From positions 434,001 to 498,000 of the forward strand of contig NZ_JBHUOP010000001.1 in the NCBI RefSeq assembly GCF_042683685.1: 64,000 nt of DNA. Direction: 5' to 3'. Shown here piece after piece: positions 51,681-60,214 of the stretch. This stretch comes from Timonella corticicola. Its GTDB lineage: Bacteria; Actinomycetota; Actinomycetes; Actinomycetales; Cellulomonadaceae. The stretch's first letter is position 1; every line of letters starts with the position of its first letter. The notes under the pieces were generated by a model. It saw nothing but the letters and a program-made list of their open reading frames with translations, searched no databases and was not told the DNA's origin. The translations under genes were made by a program, and so were the position numbers.

Positions 51681-52220
51681 ATGTCGGATAAGAGTTTGAA
51701 AGACCTGATGATCGCTTTTGCTGATCGAGTCTCGGGGTTCGACGACCCTTCGATGGGCGATGAGCGAGAAGCCAACGTCATCATGAAGGGTCACACATTT
51801 GCGCTTGTCGTCAGTTCGGGCACACTCACGATTGCTGGAGCCGGTTTCGCACTGTTCGGTTTTTGGTACGTGGCCCTCGGTGCGATCCTACTTGGGGGCT
51901 TGCAAAGCTATCTGACGATTGGCTATGCGGCTGCACATGGCGTTTCGATCTATGGACTTACGGATCGTAGTGCACGCAACCGCAAGATTGCTTCTCTGAT
52001 CGGCTACCTTGCTACGGTCGCGGTTCTCCTAGGCGCGAGATTTTATCAACTGCGCATGGGCCACCCGGTATTCGGAGACTACGGGGTCATTCAAGTCACT
52101 CCGGACACGACCAGTGAAAGTATCGGAATGATTGCTGGAGTGATTGTCGGCATCGTTGCTGTATTTATTGTCTTGAAGTTTCGCGCGCACCAGCGTAAAC
52201 GCGCTGAAGACGACGACTAG
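51681..52220 (+). CDS. Membrane protein paired with the XRE regulator
   Basis: 179 residues with four hydrophobic segments (ALVVSSGTLTIAGAGFALFG, WYVALGAILLGGLQSYLTIG, KIASLIGYLATVAVLLGAR, IGMIAGVIVGIVAVFIVLKF). No specific family recognised beyond the usual DUF-type partner of small XRE regulators. Probably regulated by the upstream gene. Confidence 0.7.
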   Translation: MSDKSLKDLMIAFADRVSGFDDPSMGDEREANVIMKGHTFALVVSSGTLTIAGAGFALFGFWYVALGAILLGGLQSYLTIGYAAAHGVSIYGLTDRSARNRKIASLIGYLATVAVLLGARFYQLRMGHPVFGDYGVIQVTPDTTSESIGMIAGVIVGIVAVFIVLKFRAHQRKRAEDDD

Positions 52221-53209
52221 CGGCGGAGCTTACGCAGCACAGCCTTCGCAGATGGAAGCAATGTGTTCCATGCTCCGTGCAGGAATGAGAACGCTACGTC
52301 AACCGATGGCTGCAACTGGTTCTCGTGCTTCGAAAACGACCGCTTGAACTCGGAGATGCCGTCGTTGAGCAGACCGTTCATGTCGTAGCGCGGCGCTCCG
52401 GCCTCCTTGGCGGCCTGGATTGCGAACCACTTCACGGGTGCGTTTGCACGCAGTCTGCGTCCGGTGTCGTTCGCCGAGGCATATAGTTCAAACCAGGTTT
52501 GTCCAGAACGAGCGAGCCACACAAACGATGCGACTTCCCCGTCTGCAAAGCACGCGGCGATGAACGAGTCCTCACCGAGTAGGTGGTGGATGTCGCGGTA
52601 GTAGCCATCGGAGTGGATCGCAAAACCGGCCCGCGCCGCATTCTCACGATAGGTGCGCAGCACCTGTTCAAGTTCTTCATCGGTCACTACCCGGCGAATG
52701 TCCAGGTTGTTCTTCGCGCCCTTACGGATGTCGTAGCGGGTGCTCTTCGAGCAGGCACCCAGCAGTTCGTCAGCAGGCAGGCGGGTGTCCAAGATGAGCG
52801 TTGTCGGGTACAAAATCGGATTAGGGCTGGGCTTCGCTCCAGTCACAGCAACCGAATCAACCGCATCGAGGTCGGTTTCAATGGTGATTCCCACACCACC
52901 GACGTTCTTCTTCACCCACGCCACAATCGCGTCGGTGGCCGCCGTGCGGCCAGCCGCATCGAGGGAAGCGGCAAAGACCGGGCCACGCGGAACATGCGAC
53001 AGAGACTTGAAGGGTGCGGGCAACGAACGGTGCAGGACCTGTGCCAGCGCAACCAACTCGTCGTCAATCGTGACCGTGAGCCTCGTGGCGGACCAGTTGT
53101 GTGCGGACTTGAGTTCACCCCAACCCCACTTTTGTAGCGGGTGTCCGCCGAGGCTTTCAACCTGTTCGTTCCAGGTGAGCGACTGCGTAACTGGGGTGAT
53201 CGTGTACAC
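52217..53209 (-). CDS. FemAB-like peptidyl transferase (interpeptide bridge)
   Basis: 330 residues. FemX/FemAB architecture of twin GNAT folds: PLQKWGWGELKSAHNWSATR, then ACSKSTRYDIRKGAKNNLDI, FIAACFADGEVASFVWLA, and ANAPVKWFAIQAAKEAGAPR ending in GISEFKRSFSKHE. It would add an amino acid from aminoacyl-tRNA to the peptidoglycan side chain. Added amino acid not predictable. Overlaps the 51681 gene stop by four bases from the opposite strand. Confidence 0.9.
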   Translation of the reverse strand: MYTITPVTQSLTWNEQVESLGGHPLQKWGWGELKSAHNWSATRLTVTIDDELVALAQVLHRSLPAPFKSLSHVPRGPVFAASLDAAGRTAATDAIVAWVKKNVGGVGITIETDLDAVDSVAVTGAKPSPNPILYPTTLILDTRLPADELLGACSKSTRYDIRKGAKNNLDIRRVVTDEELEQVLRTYRENAARAGFAIHSDGYYRDIHHLLGEDSFIAACFADGEVASFVWLARSGQTWFELYASANDTGRRLRANAPVKWFAIQAAKEAGAPRYDMNGLLNDGISEFKRSFSKHENQLQPSVDVAFSFLHGAWNTLLPSAKAVLRKLRR

Positions 53210-53225
53210 GAAGTGGTTCCTGTCC

Positions 53226-54431
53226 TTAAGGAGTTATGAGTTCTTGCAGGTGCTTGTCCACGAGTGTGATCTGCCACTCGCGGGCACCGTTCTCGCTCAG
53301 GTACTGCCGCACATTGATTGCACGATTCGTGGAGTCCCACACCAGTTGGCGCAGCAGTTTGGGCTGCAGCACGTTCTCGACCGGCATGTTGAACCGCTCG
53401 GCAAGCGAGTCCACAAATTCCTTGGCGGGTTCGTAGCGCTTGAGAGCGAGGGGGGACTTCTCCTCCCACCGGTTGATGGGTGGAGCCTTCGGCGCGGTGG
53501 GGAGCCGCAGTGGGGGCAGTTCCTCAGCGGGTAGCGCGAGCGCGCGTTGGATTGCGCGCTCCCACTGGTGGGCACGCCTACGGTTGGTGGTTCCACCGAA
53601 GTCGTGCAACGACAGTAATGCCCCAACAGAACGAGGCACAACGGTCGCCGCCTGAACAATACCGCGATCAGGAAGAATACGCGAAGGGGAGATGTCCCGA
53701 GCTCGGGCGATCTTCTCCCGCTCGCTCCACAACTCCCGTAGAACAGCGAGTTTGCGGCGGTCCCGGATCGTCTGGATTCCGGAGGTACGGCGCCACGGAT
53801 CAACGCGGACCGTAACGGGGGCCACACGCAGGTGCTCAAACTCCTCAAGCGCCCATTCGTACTTGCCCTCCTCCTTGAGCTGTTCGATTTCGTGCTCAGC
53901 GAGTTCAGTAAGCAGTTCCACGTCGAGCGCGGCATACGTCAACCAGCTATCGGGAAGCGGCCGGGTGGACCAGTCCTGGTGGGAATGCTCCTTGGCGAGG
54001 GTCAACCCGAGGAAGTGCGAGGTGACGTTGGCAAGGTTCACGCGCTCAATACCGAGCAGGCGCGCCGCGACTTCGGTGTCGAAGATTGCCGGAGGAGTTA
54101 AACCCTGGTCGGCCAGCGGGATGAGATCCTGCGTCGCGGCGTGAAAAATCCAGGTATCGGATTGCATGATGGCGTTGAGTTCCGTGAAGTCTTCGATCCC
54201 CGTGGGGTCGAACAGGAACGTCCCGGCGCCTTCGCGCCGCACCTGCACCAGGTAGTTGCGGTTGCCGTACCGAAAGCCCGACGCGCGTTCCGCGTCGACA
54301 GCGAAAGCCCCGGTGCCCTGGGCGAGCCGCACAAGTGCGTTATGGTAGCCCATCTGATTGGCGACGAGTTGTGCGGCTCCGTCGCGTGGCTCAGTGAGCA
54401 TGGTGATGTCGGTGGGAGGACTGATACTCAT
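53226..54431 (-). CDS. rnd: Ribonuclease D-like 3'-5' exonuclease
   Basis: 401 residues. DEDD exonuclease motifs: AFAVDAERASGFRYGNRNYL, IFHAATQDLIPL and TYAALDVELLTEL. A HRDC domain covers about 215-300 (RKLAVLRELWSEREKIARAR). It trims stable RNA precursors. Follows DUF3000 as in many actinobacteria. Confidence 0.93.
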   Translation of the reverse strand: MSISPPTDITMLTEPRDGAAQLVANQMGYHNALVRLAQGTGAFAVDAERASGFRYGNRNYLVQVRREGAGTFLFDPTGIEDFTELNAIMQSDTWIFHAATQDLIPLADQGLTPPAIFDTEVAARLLGIERVNLANVTSHFLGLTLAKEHSHQDWSTRPLPDSWLTYAALDVELLTELAEHEIEQLKEEGKYEWALEEFEHLRVAPVTVRVDPWRRTSGIQTIRDRRKLAVLRELWSEREKIARARDISPSRILPDRGIVQAATVVPRSVGALLSLHDFGGTTNRRRAHQWERAIQRALALPAEELPPLRLPTAPKAPPINRWEEKSPLALKRYEPAKEFVDSLAERFNMPVENVLQPKLLRQLVWDSTNRAINVRQYLSENGAREWQITLVDKHLQELITP

Positions 54432-54487
54432 GTACGTTCTGGTTCAGGTGTCCCGAGTTCGTGTACCTGCCGTTGTGCCCATGGCGG

Positions 54488-55063
54488 TTATCGCTGGACA
54501 AACAGCATTGGCGAACCTGCGGTGGTAAACAGCAGATTCATCCAGGACTCGAGGTGGCGTTTGAATTCCAAGTATATCGCGTCGGGATCGAGCGCATCTG
54601 GGGTCCACGATGCGCGCAACTCAAGTGTGCTCGTGGCTTCGGAGTTGGTGGTCTCGTCGAACGACTCCTGGTTGAGCACGGTGACGGTTCCTCGCAGGTG
54701 ACTGTACTGGGCGTTGGTGCTTGACAGTGAGTCACGGACCCAAGCACGGGTCACCTCATAGATGAGAGGGTCTTGTCCCATGACCTCATCGATGGTTGTG
54801 CGCACGATCACTGCGAATCGGAAGTGTCCGCCCCAGTCTTTCTGAAATTCCTCGGTGTACAGCAGCGTCAACGAACCGTCCGCGAGGATGCCAGGTTCAT
54901 TGCGTGATTGCGTGATTTCTCCCGCCAGCGCTGCGGAATACGGGGTAAGCGAGCGCGGTGCCCGGATCTCCTCAAGGGTGAGGTGGCGGGGGATGACGTC
55001 TGGGCGTAGCGCACGCAATGCCGCATGGAAGGCGGCAGGGAGCTCTACGTGCGGGCTGGTCAT
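54488..55063 (-). CDS. DUF3000 family protein
   Basis: 191 residues. The conserved actinobacterial DUF3000 pattern: FHAALRALRPDVIPRHLTLE, EIRAPRSLTPYSAALAGEI, FRFAVIVRTTIDEVMGQDPL. Position next to RNase D is conserved across the phylum. Function unknown. Confidence 0.92.
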   Translation of the reverse strand: MTSPHVELPAAFHAALRALRPDVIPRHLTLEEIRAPRSLTPYSAALAGEITQSRNEPGILADGSLTLLYTEEFQKDWGGHFRFAVIVRTTIDEVMGQDPLIYEVTRAWVRDSLSSTNAQYSHLRGTVTVLNQESFDETTNSEATSTLELRASWTPDALDPDAIYLEFKRHLESWMNLLFTTAGSPMLFVQR

Positions 55064-55200
55064 ATGGCTAGATTAACCAGCATTGGTAGTCTGAGGAGGG
55101 CGACTCGCGCGACATTACCGTTTTGAGACCTGCGAGACGTTCGACGCGCTGTGACGTCCTGTTCTGCGCGAAGGTTGTTTCTCAACTGAGAGGTGTGTTC

Positions 55201-56373
55201 GTGAGCGCGTCCGCTGCCCTGAAGGATCTTCTGGCGAGCCGTTCTGGTACGTCGGCTGAGGACTGGTTCCTTGTGTTTAAGGCCCGGTATGGCATGGAAG
55301 CAGTGTTCTCTGCGGTGCGGGCTACCGTGGGTCCGGGAAATGTGGCGACCCAGATCTTCACGTGTGCGACTGCGGTCAACCCGATTTTGGCCGCGGGGTT
55401 GACGCCCCGCTATAGCGAGATCGACCCCGATACGTTTGCGCTCGCGCCCACGGCGTTTGGTGTGGGGGTCGATGACCGCGCCGCGGTCATTCAGAACACA
55501 TTCGGTGTGATTGACGACGAGTCTGCCAGGGTTCTCGGCGAGGTTGCGCGTACCAATGGGCTGATTGTCGTCGAGGATTCCGCACACGCCGTTGGGCGGT
55601 TTGCTCGCGGTGTGGACGGTCGGCCTGTGGCCGATGTGTCGGTGCACTCGTTTGGGGTGGAGAAGCTTTTACCCACAAAGTTTGGTGGTGCGATCTGGCT
55701 GAACCCACATACCCGCGATGAGGGATACACCACTGAAGTGCGCGCCGCGATGGTTTCGGCGCTGACTGGTCTACCCGCGCCTAGCGGTAAGCAGGCGTTC
55801 GCCGCGAAGAGTTACCGGAACCAGTTGCGTATCCTCACCAGAGTCCCGGGGGGCCTTGGGCGTGGGTTGCGCACGATGCTCGTGAACGCTGGGTTGTTTG
55901 ATCCACCGATCTCCGAACAGGAGAGCCGTGGGCGGCAGGGGCAACCGGTCGGTATATCGCCGTGGGTGGCGCAGCAGGCCGTCGCGGCGTTGGAGTCGGT
56001 GGCTGACATCGAATCTCAGCGCGAGAGTGCGGTTCAGGTGTATGTCCGGGAACTTGAGGGTGTCGTCACCATTCCTGCAGCGGTTTCTCGGGGTGGGGCA
56101 TTCGTGCGATTCCCGTTCTATGTGTCGAGCGCCCAGCAGGCAGAGGAGATGATCACCGATCTGAGCCGTGCGGGAGTTCCAGCGGGACGGTGGTATCGTC
56201 CGGCGTTGTTCCCTGGTGCCCACGATCCGCAGGCATACAACTATGCGCCTGGCTCTTCGGAGCTACGAGTGTCAGAGGACGCTATTGCGAGGGTCGTGAA
56301 TCTGCCGACCAACGTTTCTGAGCAGCGTGCGCTGGAGATCGTGCAACTCGTGCGCCGGTTCCTGGCTTCCTGA
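55201..56373 (+). CDS. DegT/DnrJ/EryC1-family aminotransferase-like protein
   Basis: 390 residues from GTG 55201 (MSASAALKDLLASRSG). PLP-fold features: ILAAGLTPRYSEIDPDTFAL, GLIVVEDSAHAVGR, and Lys candidates in SVHSFGVEKLLPTKFGGAIW. Members transaminate nucleotide sugars or amino acids. Between two cell-wall type genes on either side, so a role in envelope precursor synthesis is plausible. Confidence 0.8.
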   Translation: MSASAALKDLLASRSGTSAEDWFLVFKARYGMEAVFSAVRATVGPGNVATQIFTCATAVNPILAAGLTPRYSEIDPDTFALAPTAFGVGVDDRAAVIQNTFGVIDDESARVLGEVARTNGLIVVEDSAHAVGRFARGVDGRPVADVSVHSFGVEKLLPTKFGGAIWLNPHTRDEGYTTEVRAAMVSALTGLPAPSGKQAFAAKSYRNQLRILTRVPGGLGRGLRTMLVNAGLFDPPISEQESRGRQGQPVGISPWVAQQAVAALESVADIESQRESAVQVYVRELEGVVTIPAAVSRGGAFVRFPFYVSSAQQAEEMITDLSRAGVPAGRWYRPALFPGAHDPQAYNYAPGSSELRVSEDAIARVVNLPTNVSEQRALEIVQLVRRFLAS

Positions 56374-56514
56374 ACCCACCATCTGGTGGCTGCCATACGG
56401 GTCAACACCGCTAGCTCGTCACCGCGCACAGGCTACTAGGCCAATGTGACGTTGTCGGGCCAGCGCAACCAACTCGTCGTCAATCGGACCATGAAGTGAA
56501 CGCGTCCGAAAGTG

Positions 56515-56548
56515 CTTCAGGGCGCGAGTTTTCACTCGCGCCCTGAAG
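56515..56548. terminator. 15-bp hairpin between convergent genes
   Basis: 56515-56529 pairs perfectly with 56534-56548 around TTTC. It lies between the convergent aminotransferase and ATP-grasp genes; bidirectional terminator. Confidence 0.8.
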
Positions 56549-56583
56549 TAAAACCTACACAGTTACACAGCGTTCCGGGTGGA

Positions 56584-57813
56584 CTACTTGTTGATGCGGA
56601 ACTTCTCGTTTGCGATCACGTTGCGGCCAGTGCGCAGTTCATGCTTGAGGTTCGCGATGATCCGCTTGGGGTTTAGGTCCTTGCGGTACCACAGGGTGTG
56701 TGCGGTGCGATTGCGGCGGCCGGTCTTGACCAGACCCCTGAGCGGTGTGGGGACGAATCGACGGATCACTGATAGCGGGGCGTTTCGCCACAAGACTGGT
56801 GTGGTCGTGACCGTGTAGGGGAGTTCTTCACCGTAAATGAGGTCACGCACGTACTGTGCGGGAAGATTGTGGCCACTCGCAGTCGCGTAGTAACTGGCTG
56901 CTCCCTGGCGCACATTGAGTTCAAGGAGTTTGTTGGACTGCGTGGCGCGGTCGAACATGATGTCGAAGTTTGCGGCTCCCACATATCCAAGCGAGTCGAG
57001 TAGGCGGGTGAGCGTCGCGGCTAACTCCGGCTCATCAATCGTGACCACGGCGTTCATATTGCCTACGAGTTTGGGGTTGTGTTCACCCAACACGATCTGC
57101 GCGATCGAGACGAATCGGGTATTTCCTCGGTGGTCGCTGTATGTGTTGGCGACTCGCATGACCCTCTCGTCCCCGGCCAGGTATTCCTGAAGGATCAGAT
57201 CGCCGGTGTAACCGCCTGCGTAAATCAACTGCGCGGTCTGCCGAACCTCGGCGGGACTGCTGACCAGGTAGATCTTTTTCTGGCCTTCGAACTTTAGGCT
57301 CGGATACAGTTCGGTGTCTGAGGGCTTGAGAATGACCGGGTAGGTGAACGGCAGGTTCTCGCCAAGGTGAGCATCCTGAGCGCCTGATTCATCAATGATG
57401 ACGGATCGAGGGTGATCGATGCCCAGGCGTGCGCAGGTCTGATAGAACTCAGCCTTGTTCACCAATTCCTGCGCGAGTTGCGAATCGACAACAGGGATGA
57501 TGAAGGAACGTTCCAGCTCGACGCGGTGGCGGATGACTGCGTTGGTGTACGCCTCGATGGTGGGTAGGAGCAGGAGCTTCTTGCCGGGGTATTGTGCGGC
57601 GACTTCCGTGAGTGCGGCAACAAGGTGTTCATCATCGAGTTTGGGGGAGGTGCGTACCTCGATGATCGCGGAGTGCGAGGTTTCGGGGAGGGGAAACCTA
57701 CCCAACGCGAGGGTGCGTACGCCGAAGGCCTCGTGCAGGGAACGGGCGATCCCGTATGCGTTGAGTCCTGTACCCAAGACAACCGGGATGAAGTCCTGAT
57801 CCGCGAATGGCAT
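56584..57813 (-). CDS. ATP-grasp carboxylate-amine ligase
   Basis: 409 residues from ATG 57813 (GAAGGG, 10 bases). ATP-grasp features: TYPVILKPSDTELYPSLKFE, ILQEYLAGDERVMRVANTY, NFDIMFDR and LELNVRQGAASYYATASGHN. It has the size and organisation of D-aspartate ligases that add D-Asp to the lysine of peptidoglycan. It is divergent from an Asp/Glu racemase, so a D-amino acid crossbridge ligase is a good hypothesis. Confidence 0.85.
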   Translation of the reverse strand: MPFADQDFIPVVLGTGLNAYGIARSLHEAFGVRTLALGRFPLPETSHSAIIEVRTSPKLDDEHLVAALTEVAAQYPGKKLLLLPTIEAYTNAVIRHRVELERSFIIPVVDSQLAQELVNKAEFYQTCARLGIDHPRSVIIDESGAQDAHLGENLPFTYPVILKPSDTELYPSLKFEGQKKIYLVSSPAEVRQTAQLIYAGGYTGDLILQEYLAGDERVMRVANTYSDHRGNTRFVSIAQIVLGEHNPKLVGNMNAVVTIDEPELAATLTRLLDSLGYVGAANFDIMFDRATQSNKLLELNVRQGAASYYATASGHNLPAQYVRDLIYGEELPYTVTTTPVLWRNAPLSVIRRFVPTPLRGLVKTGRRNRTAHTLWYRKDLNPKRIIANLKHELRTGRNVIANEKFRINK

Positions 57814-57958
57814 GATGCCGCAATTCCCTTCGTTGTGGTGGTGGACGGCGCTGATGCTCAAGTCCGCTCGCCATGTTACCGCTCCAGTCCGGCGTGTTTT
57901 GACGTTTTGTGTAAAGACCTCGTGGTGCTTGGGCATCTGGTGGGGCGGTGGGAATAGG

Positions 57959-58693
57959 ATGGTGGATGTGAAGCACGGAGATACTGGTTTACCTGTAGGC
58001 GTTATCGGCGGCGTTGGACCGCTGGCGACCGCATATTTTCTACAACGTGTTGTGCAGAGAACCGCTGCTGAACGGGATCAAGACCACCTAGACCTCGTCG
58101 TGCTGAATCACTCGACCATCCCGGATCGAACTGACTATATTTTGGGGAGATCCACCGAGGATCCTGGTCCAGTTCTTGCGGCGGACGCCAAGAAACTCGA
58201 GAAATTCGGTGTGTCCTTTCTGGTCATGCCATGCAATACAGCGCACTTCTTCACGCAGCAGGTGATCGATGCGATTGACGGTGATTTTCTATCGATCATT
58301 GACGTCACCGTTTCCGCTGCCCTGCGCCGAGCCCCACACGCTGGCAGAGTTGGTTTGCTCGCAACCGAGGGAACTGCCCAGTCTCACGTCTATCACGATG
58401 CGTTCGGTGCGCATGGGGTTGACATCATCACGCCGGACGATGAGGACCAGGCTGTTGTGAACTCCGTGATCTATGAGCAGGTAAAGGCTGGCCTGCCGGC
58501 TGATCCCGATGCATTGCGTAGGGTGGCGGCTCGTCTCGTGGACCGTGGGGCATCGGTTGTTGTATTGGGATGCACAGAACTATCTGTTGCCGCTGTTGAC
58601 CATGATCTCCTTGATGAGGAGCCATTCCTCGACTCGATGGACGAACTTGTTCGAGCCACGATCGAGCATGCTGGTTACCCTGTTCGCGCCTAA
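57959..58693 (+). CDS. Aspartate/glutamate racemase family protein
   Basis: 244 residues from ATG 57959. GLPVGVIGGVGPLATAYFLQ, catalytic Cys in FLVMPCNTAHFF and in VVLGCTELSVAAV. It racemises L- and D-Asp or Glu. Divergent neighbour is the ATP-grasp ligase, so it probably supplies the D-amino acid for the ligase. Confidence 0.92.
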   Translation: MVDVKHGDTGLPVGVIGGVGPLATAYFLQRVVQRTAAERDQDHLDLVVLNHSTIPDRTDYILGRSTEDPGPVLAADAKKLEKFGVSFLVMPCNTAHFFTQQVIDAIDGDFLSIIDVTVSAALRRAPHAGRVGLLATEGTAQSHVYHDAFGAHGVDIITPDDEDQAVVNSVIYEQVKAGLPADPDALRRVAARLVDRGASVVVLGCTELSVAAVDHDLLDEEPFLDSMDELVRATIEHAGYPVRA

Positions 58694-58747
58694 CAGCCAC
58701 CACTGAAAATATCTACCCATCCAGCGACGGATAGTTTGGTTTGAAAT

Positions 58748-58763
58748 ATACCCCCAGGGGTAT
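58748..58763. promoter_or_regulatory. CsoR/CstR-type operator ATACCCC-CA-GGGGTAT
   Basis: Perfect 7-bp arms around CA, 56 bases before the small Cys-rich gene. CsoR-like copper or persulfide repressors recognise such C/G-run palindromes. No CsoR gene is in this window. Confidence 0.8.
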
Positions 58764-58818
58764 TATTCTTGAGGTTGTGAGCGGCAGGCTCACCTACCCT
58801 CAAGGAAAGGACCACGCC

Positions 58819-58935
58819 ATGTGCGCTCGAGTAACCTGCGGTAACTGTGGAAAGGCGACCTGGACCGGCTGCGGCCAGCACATCGAGGACGCCCTGTACG
58901 GCGTGGCTGAGACGGATCGCTGCACCTGCTCATGA
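58819..58935 (+). CDS. 38-aa Cys-rich small protein
   Basis: 38 residues from ATG 58819 (AAAGGACC site). Six Cys: VTCGNCGKATWTGCGQHIED, DRCTCS. Zinc- or copper-ribbon like. First gene of the operon behind the CsoR-type operator; overlaps the next ATG by four bases (ATGA). A frequent small actinobacterial protein with no assigned role; metal or sulfur carrier is a guess. Confidence 0.75.
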   Translation: MCARVTCGNCGKATWTGCGQHIEDALYGVAETDRCTCS

Positions 58936-59492
58936 ATCAACTGAGCGTTAACCGGGCGCAAGAACGCCCAACGATAGGCGAGTGGCGGGACGGATACGGT
59001 GTCCCAGTCATCAACGAACGGACGGTACGTGCAGCCGCGGGCCTACTGTTTCTCGGAGGGGCATTCGCGGCAGTGTCCGCCTTCAACACTGGCTCGAGCG
59101 TGCCACTGCGACCCTTTGGAATGTTCTTCCTGATCGACATGCTTATCCGAGTGATTGTCAGTGACCGCTGGTCACCGTCGCTGGCCCTTGGTGGACTCAT
59201 CGTGCGCGGCCAAGCCCCCGAATGGGTCGGTGCACCGCAAAAGGGATTCGCCTGGGGGCTGGGTATCGTCCTTGCGGTCACCAGTTGCCTCGCCATGGGA
59301 ACGCTCAACCTGCCGCTCGCAGCCGTCATGGCGCTGTGCGGAGTGTGCCTCACCCTGCTGTTTATCGAAGCCTCGTTCGGTATCTGCGCGGGATGCCAAC
59401 TACAACGACTTTTCAGTAGGACAGCACCGCAACACTGCCCGGGCGAGGTCTGCCCAATCAACCACACCCACAAGGACACACCACATGCGTAA
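58932..59492 (+). CDS. DUF4395 integral membrane protein
   Basis: 186 residues with about four transmembrane helices (AAGLLFLGGAFAAVSAF, PFGMFFLIDMLIRVIV, ...). DUF4395 pattern VPVINERTVRAAAGLLFLGG and FGICAGCQLQRLF. The family is regularly linked to thiosulfate/rhodanese genes. The late Cys-rich segment (HCPGEVCPINH) could handle metal or persulfide. Operon partner of the rhodanese. Confidence 0.85.
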   Translation: MNQLSVNRAQERPTIGEWRDGYGVPVINERTVRAAAGLLFLGGAFAAVSAFNTGSSVPLRPFGMFFLIDMLIRVIVSDRWSPSLALGGLIVRGQAPEWVGAPQKGFAWGLGIVLAVTSCLAMGTLNLPLAAVMALCGVCLTLLFIEASFGICAGCQLQRLFSRTAPQHCPGEVCPINHTHKDTPHA

Positions 59493-59850
59493 AGCCACCA
59501 TTGCCGCACTCGCGGCACTCACACTTCTCGCATTCACGGGATGCTCAAACGATCCCACCCAGAACGTGGCCCTCACCGAAGACACGATCATCATAGACGT
59601 CCGCACGCCAGCAGAATATGCCGAAGGACACCTCGAAGGCGCAACGCTACTCGACTACAACGCCGGACAACTCGCCGCTGAACTCGACAGCCTCGACCAG
59701 AATACGCAGTATGCCGTGTACTGCCGCTCCGGCAACCGATCCGCCCAATCCAAACAACTCATGGAAGATGCAGGAATCACCAACGTCATCGACCTCGGAT
59801 CAGTTCAAGACGCAGCAGCCAGCACCGAAATCAACATCGTCACCGGCTAA
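59485..59850 (+). CDS. Rhodanese-like lipoprotein
   Basis: 121 residues from ATG 59485, overlapping the upstream ORF. Lipobox LLAFTGC at about 15-21 marks a lipoprotein. The rhodanese domain has DVRTPAEYAEGHLEGA and the active-site loop YCRSGNRSAQ (Cys catalytic). It acts outside the membrane in sulfur-atom transfer. With DUF4395 and the small Cys protein it completes a CsoR/CstR-controlled unit. Confidence 0.93.
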   Translation: MRKATIAALAALTLLAFTGCSNDPTQNVALTEDTIIIDVRTPAEYAEGHLEGATLLDYNAGQLAAELDSLDQNTQYAVYCRSGNRSAQSKQLMEDAGITNVIDLGSVQDAAASTEINIVTG

Positions 59851-59934
59851 ACATGAACTGTATCCGTCCCTGACCAGTAGCAGAGCGTAAGATGACGGAA
59901 TAACGACCCAGCTCGTCGGAAAGCAGAAAACCGC

Positions 59935-60180
59935 ATGCCCACCAAAGCGCGCCTCCTGATTGCCGCCATACTCGCGGTCACCGCAGGTGCCGCAACCATC
60001 AGCGTGTTCTTTGTGGACCACATCAAAGCGCCCGAACCAGTCGCGATCACAGAATGCGACCCAACCTTCAAAGAACTCGACTTCGCTGGTGAAGTCGTCT
60101 GCTATACCGACGGAACCTTCGAAATCATCGACACAGGTTTTGGAGCCCCAAGACTCGAAGCCGTAATTATCACCAAATAA
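59935..60180 (+). CDS. Small secreted or membrane-anchored protein
   Basis: 81 residues. Signal/anchor helix ARLLIAAILAVTAGAATISV at 5-24, then a short domain with two Cys (ITECDPTFKELDF, EVVCYTDGTFEI). Function unknown. Confidence 0.65.
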   Translation: MPTKARLLIAAILAVTAGAATISVFFVDHIKAPEPVAITECDPTFKELDFAGEVVCYTDGTFEIIDTGFGAPRLEAVIITK

Positions 60181-60214
60181 TCAGACCACCCAACCCGCTG
60201 TAAGATGGTGGCTT

